DNA from: Micropterix aruncella
Lineage: Eukaryota; Arthropoda; Insecta; Lepidoptera; Micropterigidae
Direction of reading: 5' to 3'
Assembly: GCA_944548615.1 (NCBI GenBank)
Contig: OX155972.1
Location: 1,725,625 to 1,789,624 of the forward strand
DNA: 64,000 bases
Below are positions 21,201 to 33,200 of this stretch, piece by piece. The position numbers were made by a program, and so were the translations under genes. Within the stretch, counting starts at the first letter, position 1, and each line of letters opens with the position of its first letter. The notes beneath the pieces were generated by a model. That model did no database searches and was not told the DNA's origin. It saw nothing but the letters and a program-made list of their open reading frames with translations.

Positions 21201-24200
21201 GTAATTAGTCTCTCAGTGGCTCGTGCCAACAAGGGTTTGACAGTATCCTCCAAACCCCCAATACAGTTTGTGCGGGATGGCTCTAAAGGCAAAAAACATT
21301 TAACTACAAAACCTTTCTCAATAATCGAGAAAGCTACAGATTGGATTCTGGAGGTTGATTCGGTCTCTAAGCAGTATAAATTCCCTGAAAGTCTCGGATG
21401 CACAGCCCTCCGTCCAGATATAACTCTTTACTCTCTATCTCGGAAGGTGGCTCTTATCGTAGAATTAACTGTTCCATGGGAATCAAATATCCCAAAAGAC
21501 CACGAGTACAAATTAAATAAATACCATGATCTTGCAAATGCCGTAACCCGGAACGGCTTCACTGTTCACCTTCACGCGGTGGAAGTTGGCGCTCGTGGCC
21601 TGCCAGCTAAATCTCTATTTCACCTCTTTAAAGATCTTGGCCTTTCCAGAAAAATAATCAACTCTTTCTTAGAAAAATTATCTAAAACTGCGATTTGCGC
21701 ATCTCAAATTCTATGGCTTCGAAGGGGGAGTGAATGGGTGGCAAGGTGAACGCTCACATGTGGCAAGACAGCTGTCCTAAACCTACCACAGCCGGTTCGT
21801 AAGTCCGGAATCCACTGCTCACCCCCCAGAAGTGTAAAAAAAATAGTATTATGATGGGCCCGACTCCGGTCGGTGAATTCCATGGCAGCTCCGTTTGTAT
21901 TTATTATTATTCGTGCGCCTATAAGTTCGACAGGTAGTTGTGGTGCGGGAAAATCGACGACAGTTCATTTCATATTTCGTTCTAACGTATTGCTCTGTCT
22001 TGTTCGGTTAAACCAAGTTCCTATTTTAGTTCAAGAAGAAACGCAATCGGGCTCATTGAATGGTTTTTATAAAGGACTGATTGTTTATAATAACCTATTA
22101 TTTAACCTATGATAATAATAATATTCAATTATTAGTGCTATCTATTGCATTTTTATACAGGCTGATTACATCACAGAAATAATATTCAGAGATCTATTAG
22201 GTCTTTGAATTGAAAACTTCGATTTTTTTGTGATGTTGAACATTTATTTCGAAGCAAATTGGGAAGTGCATTTCATTCAATGTATTGTCCATCGCTAGCT
22301 ATGACGTTCCCCCATCTTTCTGGCAAGAGACAGATTCCCCGGCGGAAGAAGTCTTCGTCCTTGGAGGCTATCCACGAATCCAGCCATTTTTCAATATCCT
22401 CGAAAGACTAGAAAGCGCTGCTCGGAAAGGCCATGGGCCATTGACCGGAACAAATAGTAGTCGGATGGCGCAATATTTGGGGAGTACGGCGGGTGAAGTA
22501 GGATGTCCCAGCGAAGCGTTTCCAGGAAGTTCTTGACTTGCATCGCAACGTGTGGTCAAGCATGGTCATACTGGAAAATTACCTTGTCGTGCCTTTTAGC
22601 GTATTCCGGCCGTTTTATCTTCACAGCATCGCATCGCTCGAATTCTTGAGCTAAGCTCGATAACGATCGCCAGTGATGGTTTCTCCTGGTTTCAGCAGCT
22701 CGTAATAGATGACACCCTGCTGGCCCCAGCAAATGCAAAGCATTACCTTGGATCCGTGGATGTCTTTCTTCGGCGGGGCTGTTGAGGTCGATGGAAGTGA
22801 TTCACCGGGGTATGAGCGATATTTTTTGCATTCGGGGTTCTCGTAAAAGATCCACTTTTCGTCGCCGGTGATAACTCGGCGGAGAAAACCTTTTCTTTTT
22901 TGACGGCGAAGGAGCATTTCACAAGTCATGAAACGTCTTTTGATGTCTCTCGGCTTCAACTCGTGAGGAACCCAGTGCTCTTCCTTTTGAATGACTCCCA
23001 TAGATTTTAAACGTCTCGAAACGGTTGAGGGAGGAACATTAAGCACTTCACTTATCTTTTCCAGCGTCAGACTCGAATCTTCATGGAGTATGGACTCCAA
23101 TTCGGCTTCTTCAAATTTTTGCTCCTGGCCTGGGCGCTCTTTGTCTTGCACGTCGAAATCACCACTTTTGAATCGGATAAACCAAGTCTCAATAGTCCTT
23201 TCTGTCGGAGTAAATTCCCCGTAAGCCTCCAGCAGCAACCTATGCCATTCTGCAGCAGTTTTCTTAAGATGAAAGCAGAAAAGCATTTCTTCCCGCAAAC
23301 AACGTTTTCTCGGCTCAAATTTCGACATCTTCGAAGCTAACAAAATTACCGTTGTTGACACTTCAACGAAATGACACAGACTGATAATTGAAGTCTAATG
23401 ATGACGCTTTGACATGAAGTATTTTGCAATTTGATAAATTACTAGAAATATAAGTTACGGTATTTCTTAGGAAATCCAAGTACGGTATTCTTACGGTATT
23501 TCTTAGTATTATGATGGGCCCGACTCCGGTCGGTGAATTCCATGGCAGCTCCGTTTGTATTTATTTATTTCAATGCAAGGTCCTAATATGTATTAGTCTA
23601 AACATTATAGTGTGTAACCTTTACTTATTAAAACCTTTTTACGAAATTAATAATTGACATCCTTCTGTAAATATTATTAAAATAATAAGAACTATGATTT
23701 AAAATTTTGTTTGTTTATGCGAGTTTAGAGCGCCTTTTTAAGTGCACCTTAAGAGAATATTTATCAGTTTTTAAAACACCTTGCATTCATAGTAAAATCC
23801 TAACTGCCGAATCAACACTGCATTAAGCAATCTAATCTTCTTATATATAAAAATGAATCGCCGTGCGTTAGTCTCGCAAGATCTCGAAAATGACTCGACC
23901 GATTTGTATTATTATTTTTTTGTTTTGTTTGCCTTGATTCAGGGGTGGTTTACAAAAAAATATATTTAGGAAAAACTCAAAGAAACAACTGAAAATCGAA
24001 AAAATCGAAATTGGTCATTTTGGGCACATTGGCCACTTTCTAGATGGCTATCGCGGCGATCGTATTGTTTGACAGCTGTGCCATCCATAACTGTTATTCA
24101 TTCCGTGCGATTGTGTAAAATTTCAAAAAGTAGAAAAGTCGATAAAGTCAAAAAAGTAAAAAAATACGAAAAAGTTAAAAAAGTCAAAAAAGTCCAAAAA

Positions 24201-27200
24201 ATCGAAAAAGTCAAAAACGTTGAAAAAATCGAATAAAGCGGAATAGTCGAAAAAGTCGGAAAAGTCGAAAAAGTCGAAAAATCAATAAAGTAAAAAAGGA
24301 CGAAAAAGTCCAAAAAGTCGAAAAATGCAAATATGTCGGAAAAGACGAAAAAGTCGAAAAGCCGAAAAAGTCGGAATAGTCGAAAAAGCATTTATATTTC
24401 ATCATGTAAATTAAATACATTGAATTTATTTTAATTACAAACGGCTTTCATTTAATCACCAAACGAAACTCAAACCGTACATGATTCGGCCATATTATAG
24501 ATTTCAATGAATTGGATTTGGAAGGTTGATTAGGATCAATAAACGCTTATGAAGAGTTACAATCAAATCAATTTTAGGTGGTACGAAGTTCACCGGGTCA
24601 TCTAGTAGGCTATATAATCAATGATAGTATTATGGAAGTAGTATGACTGGAAATTGTGCTAGTCATCTGGCGGCACTGCAACGGTCAACTATCGGCGCTT
24701 TGAGTAGTTGCTCGCTCGCAAGGTGCATCGCGGACTTCACACCTTGGGCCAATCGCCACTAGCGCCTTTTACAAAAAGTTTTGCGGACACATCCCTATTG
24801 ACTTGTTTTTTTTTTTAGAGAACTGCATACATTTCTCCGGTGTGGACATGGTCAACGGTACTCCGGTCCTCGATTTGAAGCCTTACATTCCAGAACACGA
24901 CCTTCCAGCGTCACCTAATCCGACTCAATCGTTGACTGACGACAGGGTCGGCAGTCCTGACGCCTCTTCAAGGGTAGACCCACCACAGAATGGACATTCA
25001 AATAGCGATAGAAGTGCAACTGGATCAAGTACAGCTCTGGATCTTGATATTTCTCGTGTAGTACTCCATTCGCCTGTGGAAATTGAAGAAATCGAGCAAT
25101 TTACTAATATTGAAGGTGAGTACTGAATTAATATTATTAGATAACACAGCCACATTGTGGGTGTGTCAATTAAAATAGGCGAACCTATCACCCCAGGGAG
25201 TTATAACAACATTGTGTCATTCTGTCTCCCATGGAGTGAACGTAAAGACTTAGTGACAACACAATCTACAGTCAAACTATGCTATCAGCCCATATGAGTC
25301 CAACGCCGTAACTCAAGACACTGGGGAGAGGATCCAGCGGGCCTTTACTACCAGATATTTCCATCTTCCAGTCTGATCATAGATTAGTGATCGCTTGCAC
25401 GGTAATTCAAAGTCGAATTGATTACGGACCGAGGCGCCCTTTACCCCTTAAGCTAACACGGGATCGAGTAGCCAACAGATAGGATAGATGACGTCAGATC
25501 GACCACTACCCCCGCTGTGCAATATCGAACCCCCACATATTCGACGCCAGACCGCTCTGTGCAGAGAGTGGACAAAGTGTGATCAAAACCCGCATTTACC
25601 ACTCCACTCCGACTCGTACTTTCCCAGTCGCAAAAAACGCCTGAGCTCCCGAAACCCTCCGTGGGAATCAGCCGAATCACTCCTCGCCGACAGGTTCGAT
25701 CCTGGAGCCGCTTGGCAGACAGAATGGACCAACTGCGGGGTGGAAGAGCATGACCTCATCTCATCCGTGCACACCTGCCCGCCTGGATTGGACCTGCGCG
25801 GGTTGACCCTTAACCGCATCCGCACAGGCCGCGGCAGATGCGCCGGAATGCTCCACAAATGGGGTTGAAGAGTGCGGCGCTGCCGTTCAGTTCATCCCGC
25901 CCATTGTGCCGGATGGACTGATGGCCCCAAACACTCCAACAACGGCAGCTACGCCCACACCCACCTCGCGCACAAAGCTGGATAAGGTCACTCAATATCA
26001 GCATTTTAAATTGAAAATGTTTACCTTAACTTCTCAAATCTTTTTTGTATTGTTCTAACATGTTTCAATTGCTATGTATTATTCTGTTTTCAATTAAATT
26101 TCTATTTTTTGATTGAAAATAAAAAATATTTATGTCGCTCTGCACGCCATACGCTATATATATATACGCATACTATCCCCGCTGCTCAGGGAACATACGT
26201 TTCCAGACTTCCCCGGTTATTCCCCGGAGTGCACAGTCAATTGACTTACGGAGCATGGTGCGCAAACCGCCCAGAACCTCCGATCCCAACTGTCTATGAT
26301 ATAGGTTACAGCCCTAGGCAGAGTTCACGGCGGCCCTTCGAGGGTAGTCCCTCTTCGAGGAGAAATAGAAATCGGATAGGAAATAATAGGAATCGGAATC
26401 GTAATCAGTAAATCAATAATCTGCATCCGTGGCGAAAATGTTTCATAGCAAAAATTACTTTCTTACTATGGTATGGAATCCTCAGTACGTGAGTGAAACT
26501 CACTTTCGATCTGTATTTTTTTTTAATTTAACAGATACTCGAATGCAAGGCGTTGGCGCAAATACATCAGCAAGTTTCACCGCTGATCCAAACGATTCTG
26601 TCGATGGTGCCGATACAGAAATGCTACAGGATTCTACAACTGTACCACTTATGAACGATGAGTAAGTCTTAAGATATTCTTATTTTTTTAGGCTCTTAGC
26701 TGTGGCATCCCACGGCTAAAAATAAGCCCCATTCGTAGCGCGTTTGTATATAAATGAATAATAAAAACTCGATTGAGCTAGAATATAATAATTATTTTAT
26801 GAAAAGCGGCTTTGGCTTTTAATGTTTCTGATAGGCCTTTGTCCCAAGGCCGCCGCCAATGCAGTCATTTTCGTATTTGACAAGAACCTGGTTTTATTTT
26901 GACAAAAAAATACTATTAACCCTTCAGGCCTCGGCTCCTCAGCCGATTGACCAGTTGCTGTCCCAAAAAAATTTAGTAAAAATTAGTAAAAAAATTGAAT
27001 TACGACACTGTCTCACCAAAACATTAATTACTGCCAAAACCACTGTACCCATAATTAAAATGAAACACATTAGCATAATGAAAGATAATAAAATAAAACA
27101 AATAAATTAAAATAAAATTAAAACGGGGCAGTCACGCTGAATCGTTTTGTGGCCGATATCGGCCAATCGGGGCCTGAGGGGTTAATACAAAGTTGAAGCT

Positions 27201-30200
27201 AAATAAGACAATTGCAGCCTTAAACCCCAGGAAATATTTTTTAACAAATCGTGTAGTGGTGCTTGGAATGCGTTGCCAAAGGAAGTGATCAGTGCTATCT
27301 TTGTTAATAGCTTTAAAAACAAACTGGACATTTTTCTTAGTGCAAAACAGTCCCAAGTTTAAAAACAAGTGCATGTGATATACACACATCAGCCTTAAGC
27401 TGCTAGTGTATAATATAATAATAATAATAATATAAATACGGCAGAGCGACGCCAATTACGTTATTGGCCTTCAATGCCAGAATGATTGGACAACAATTGG
27501 AGACTTTTGCATTCCTCCTCCAATGCACTGGAAAGTAATGTTGTATGACTGGACGCCAGAGATGCTGAAATTTTATTTAAATGCCTTTCAGCATACACTT
27601 CCAGACCCCAGTAACCTCGCTCGTTGGAGCTATGCCGAGGATAGTTCATGTCCTCTTTGTAGCAACACCCCTTGCACAGCTAGACATATTCTAGCTGGCT
27701 GCAAGGTGACCTTGGATCAAGGACAGTACACTTATCGCCACGACAAAGTCCTTGCTGTTATTCACGAGGTACTTAGCCTCTCAGTGGCTCGTGCCAACAA
27801 GGGTTCCACAGTATCCTCTAAACCCTCAATACAGTTTGTGCGGGTTGGCTCTAAAGGCAAAAAACATCTCACTGCAAAACCTTTCTCAATAATCGAGAAA
27901 GCTTCAGATTGCATTATGGAGGTCGATTCGGTCTCTAAGCAGTATAAATTCCCTGAAAGTCTCGGATGCACAGCCCTGCGTCCAGATATAACTCTTTACT
28001 CTCTATCTCGGAAGATGGTCCTTATCGTAGAATTAACTGTTCCATGGGAATCAAATATCCCAAAAGACCACGAGTACAAATTAAATAAATACCATGATCT
28101 CGCAAATGCCGTCACCCGGAAAGGCTTCACTGTTCACCTTCACGCTGTGGAAGTAGGCGCTCGTGGCCTGCCAGCTAAATCTTTGTTTCACCTTTCTAAA
28201 GATTTTGGTCTCTCCAGGAAAATAATCTCAACTCCTTTCTAGAAAAATTATTTAAAACCGCAATTTCTGCATCCCAAATTCTATGGCTTCGAAGGGGGAG
28301 TGAATGGGTGGTAAGGTGAACGCTCACATATGGCAAGACAGCTGTCTTAAACCTACCACAGCCGATCGTTAGTCCGGAATCCACCGTTCACCTCCCAGAA
28401 GTATAATAATTATATATGATGGGCCCGATTTTTGGTCGGTGAATTCCATGGCAGCTCCGTTTGTATTTTATTGTAAAACTATCACCACAGCATCCGGCCG
28501 ACTGAGCTCAAAATGGATTCCGGTTTCGACACTCACGAGCAGAGTACGAGTTTGCATTCACGATGAATTGGACTGTGACCATTGGAGCTGCGCCGCGCTG
28601 GATTTCGGAATGATTGGAAATCCAACATTCGGAGCGATGCCACACACGGATTTTTACATTCATGACAAGATAATGCGCTAATTTGGAGCGATGGAATGGA
28701 GCGTTGCCAAATGGAGTGCCTATGAATGGGGACCTTTAGAAACGATCTGTTGGCCACTCCATCTTGAGTGAGCTTCACGGGCAAAGGGGCCTCGGATCCG
28801 CGACAAATCGATCTGAATTACCGTAAATGTCAGATAGAGTACGCAAGCAACCTGGAATCTTTGACCGGACTGAATGATGGAGAGATCCGGCCAAATCTGG
28901 TAGTGAGGGCGCGAGGTGTCAGCCCGCTAGGTTCACTTCCCAGGCATTGGACTCTTTTGGGCTGTTGGCGTAGTTCGACAGTGAAATGTGTTTGTCCTCA
29001 AAGTCTTTGCATTCACTTCATGGGAGACAGAATGGCATGTCGCTATAACTCCCGAAGGTGGCAGGTTTGCCCACAGCAATTGACACTCCTCAATGTATTC
29101 GGCGTATATGATTTACTATTTCTTTCCAATTTACTATTTTACAATTATTTATTTTAAATAATAAAATACTAACGGAGCTGCCATGAAATTCACCGACCGA
29201 AGTCAGGCCCATCATAATAGTAGTGATACACTTCTGGGGGGTGAGCGGTGGATTCCGGACTAACGACCGGCTGTGGTAGGTTTAGGAGAGCAGTCTTGCC
29301 ACAAGTAAGTGTTCATCTACCACCTTATAATAGGTAGGATAAATACGAGTTATTTCTTTAGATTTGCTTATTTTTAATGATAGTTTTTAATCCTATCGAT
29401 TAATATTGTTTGTAATATCATATTAATTTGAAACATGTTTTTTCCTGTAATGGAAAAATTGAGAGAAGGGCTAGGTGTAAAAATTTGGTTGAGGTGTCTA
29501 AAAAAACTCTTGGTCTCTAGATGTGTCATCAAAAGAGAAAAATTAAAAATCTATATATTAATTGGAAACATGCTTTTTTCCTGTAATGGCCAAATTGAGA
29601 GAACGGCTAGTTGTAAAAAATTGGTTAAGGTATCTACAAAAGCTCTTGGTCTGTAGATGTGTCATCAAAAGAGAAAAATAAAATAGTCATCACGCCTAAA
29701 AAAGTACACCTAAAAAAGTGAACACACCCACCTAAAAAAGTAAAACAACACAGCGTCGCCAGATCGGTCGCAGTGTTGTCAGTATATAAATAAATACAAA
29801 CGGAGCTGCCATGGAATTCACCGACCGGAGTCGGGCCCATCATTATACTATTTTTAACACTTCTGGGGGGTGAGCAGTGGATTCCGGACTTACGAACCGG
29901 CTGTGGTAGGTTTAGGACAGCTGTCTTGCCACATGTGAGCGTTCACCTTACCACCCATTCACTCCCCCTTCGAAGCCATAGAATTTGAGATGCGCAAATC
30001 GCAGTTTTAGATAATTTTTCTAAGAAAGAGTTGATTATTTTTCTGGAAAGGCCAAGATCTTTAAAGAGGTGAAATAGAGATTTAGCTGGCAGGCCACGAG
30101 CGCCAACTTCCACCGCGTGAAGGTGAACAGTGAAGCCGTTCCGGGTTACGGCATTTGCAAGATCATGGTATTTATTTAATTTGTACTCGTGGTCTTTTGG

Positions 30201-33200
30201 GATATTTGATTCCCATGGAACAGTTAATTCTACAATAAGAGCCACCTTCCGAGATAGAGAGTAAAGAGTTATATCTGGACGGAGGGCTGTGCATCCGAGA
30301 CTTTCAGGGAATTTATACTGCTTAGAGACCGAATCAACCTCCAGAATCCAATCTGTAGCTTTCTCGATTATTGAGAAAGGTTTTGTAGTTGAATGTTTTT
30401 TGCCTTTAGAGCCTTTGCTATTACTTTTCTTACATACCTCGTATTACGTATGAATAATGTATTTTTGCCGACCAAATGTTAAATATGTTGTGAACGGACA
30501 TCCTATCTATGGTCAGATGGGTTAGAAGAACTTTAATTATCAGAATTTATTTTTTCACAGAATTAGCTCTTCAGAAAGAGGTATGCCAGATGGACAAGAA
30601 AGGAGGTCACCGCCAACGCCAGCGCCTAATATCGATTCATTATTACCGCCAGGTTTGTTTACTACTTGTTTGACACCCAAATTTATAGTCGAGTATCGGT
30701 TTATTACTTGAATAACGATCAGCCAAGTAAAACTTGAGTACTGTGCGATACTTAAGTATTGAATGGGTTCAATAGACGAGAAATATCAGATAACACCGCT
30801 AACACCCGAATCTATAGTCGATGCTTAAGCATTGATGCTTGCTTGAGTAATGCCTGAGTACCTGTTTTCATTCTATAGTCGATTTGACAATGTTTAAGCA
30901 TCGGCTCGAGCCGAGTATAGCAATAGTGAAGCTTGAGCATTGCTTGAAAACGTCAAACAAGATACTCGGTTCACGATAACGCGTATACGGAGTGTTTTTT
31001 GGTTTTTCTTATCTTCTGTGGTGTTTTAACGACCTTCCGCCTTTGATTCTTGTATTTGATTTGTTTTGGATTGGATTGGAAATATTTGCGGACATTTCAA
31101 TGACATTTTAACACACGGATATCCGGCTGAGGGATTGCAAAATGTCAAACAAAAACAAAATGGCGGGTGGCAGTGTTTGTTTTAATGGCGGGTAATGAGA
31201 TAAAATGCGGAATTAAGCCAATATTTTGAAAGAAGCAACTCCAACAAGAGGGAGAATACAGCAAAAGCATTTTTACACAAAATATAAAAGCTTAGTAATT
31301 TATGTAGGAGCATTTTACGAAAGAGAAGTATTCCACATTCTGCGGCCAGTACTTTTACATGTACCGCCAGGCGAAACGAAGATAATCCTAACCTCTTAAG
31401 CATTGCTTGGGTAAGTCGATGGTCTATTGAATACAGTCGATGCTTTTGCATTAGCAATGCTCAAGCGCTCGACTATAGATTCGGGTGTAAGTATGGCTCA
31501 AGTATTCGGGAATTTATTCATATGGAGCGGCAACACTATCAAATGTAGTGGAATATTTTTAGTTCATAAACCGCTTGAAAATAAATTACCAAACTTTTGT
31601 TTCTTATATTGAATAACAACTGCCATTGCCCATGTATGCTTATTGATTTTTAAATGTTGGTTTTGTCAAAATATTCATAAGAATTAAATATGTTATTTAA
31701 TTTTTCAACTAGAATCCAAAAAGATAGTGCAACCTGTAATGTTTTTTTTATCGATATCGCAGGACCTTCACAATATTATTCTACATTACTGCTAATATTA
31801 CTTTGACATCCAAAAAACCCAGAGAGCCATCCTTTCCTACTTCATAGGTGAAATAAATTTTCTTCATGCAATCTAATCTTCTTCATAACTTCACACAGTA
31901 ATTTCGTTTTTATCTTATTTATAATGTCAAACAACTGCGGCAGTCTTGAATTTCATAATACTATTTTTTTTCACCAGGTAATACTGTACGAGTAGCAACC
32001 TGGCTAGCAAATCCTTCAGTGCCAAAAGTGAAGGTTAATTTTACAGCGGATTGCTTGGAGACACTTACACAGTTAATGTCTGGAAGGGTATGTAGTAAAT
32101 TTAACAATGGAAAGATACGGCATCTTTTTATCTCGGATATCTCATCGGTGTAATGGATATGTGACCAAGGGAAAACTTTTGATTAAACGGCCTAATTACG
32201 AGCAAAGGTCATAAACATACTATTCTGTACGAGACAAAATGCTCGAGTCCTGAAAATCATCTCCATCTACTTGAACACAAGTTATAAAAGTTATAAATAT
32301 TAAAAAGAATAAAAAACACAACTGCCACTACAGAAAGTGAAGTATTGTATTTATAATTATTTTTATTAGTTTCTTCAATATTTTTTTTGTGGTTTATGCA
32401 TTTATCCATATAAATACATGTATATTTCAAGAATTTACTCCATCAGATCTTGCATTTGACACCAAACATGATATATTTATGTTAATTTATTGACATTTAG
32501 ATATTTATACAACTACTTACTTGATATTTGGACTGTTAAGGTACCCTATGACACTCGGGATGACAAACCAATTTTAATAATACCACACACTTCAAGCGTT
32601 TAAAAGTTATGGTGGAATAAAGAAACGGAAAACATACATAGATGAACCCTGAACACATTACACACCTTTTTTGTTGGGCAGTCGTGTGAAAATATCTTAT
32701 TTTGTCTATGTCCATAGACTATGTTTACTTCTGGCAAAAGTAACTAAGTGCAAATTGCCTGAAAGCCCGAACTATTTATAAGATGTGATGATTGTAGTCG
32801 TATTTATATAAATGGAGTTCATAGCACTACATTTAAATTTCCCACTCCATGACTTCAATACAGTGATTTAATTGGCATTCGTGACACGTATGAAACAGCC
32901 AGCAAGTGAGTAGTCTGGCGAAACGTCAAAAGAGTTAGGTTAAGTTTTTTGTGTCTAAAACATTTCAAGTGATTGTTGTGAGTTAATAGCTTTAATGTTG
33001 TTTCTCTTTTCAGGTGAGTATTATAAAAACATGTACTGTAAAAACGGAAACAATGTAAATATAATAAAACTCTCTTTTCAGAGCAACGCAATATCGTCTT
33101 TTATTTACAACAACCACAAAGTGTGTAAAAACACATTATAAAACAACATTAAAGCTATTAACTCACAACAATCACTTGAAATGTTTTAGACACGAAAAAC

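Larger units (their letters stand above)
17866..21905 (+). mobile_element. full-length RLE-encoding LINE of the R2 superfamily (Hero-like), copy F
   Basis: The 4040-bp span begins directly at the 3' end of copy E and ends with GCTCCGTTTGTATTTATT. It comprises a short 5' UTR (17866-18011), one reading frame with an N-terminal C2H2 finger, RT, CCHC knuckle and restriction-like endonuclease, and a 156-bp 3' UTR. A 439-bp foreign retroelement end sits inside the frame (18366-18804). Without it and its target duplication the element is about 3.6 kb, a normal size for R2-type elements. It lies in TRMO intron 3 in the sense orientation. Confidence 0.88.

Noticed and set aside
21873..22112. GAGKSTT, a Walker A-like string in a 79-codon frame
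   Set aside because: The frame begins inside the LINE 3' UTR, has no other nucleotide-binding motif and ends quickly.
24118..24395. CRISPR-like regularity
   Set aside because: Units of 9 bp follow each other without unique spacers, in a eukaryotic intron.
24098..24420. Phe/Leu-rich frames on the minus strand
   Set aside because: They are translations of the AAAAAGTCG satellite.
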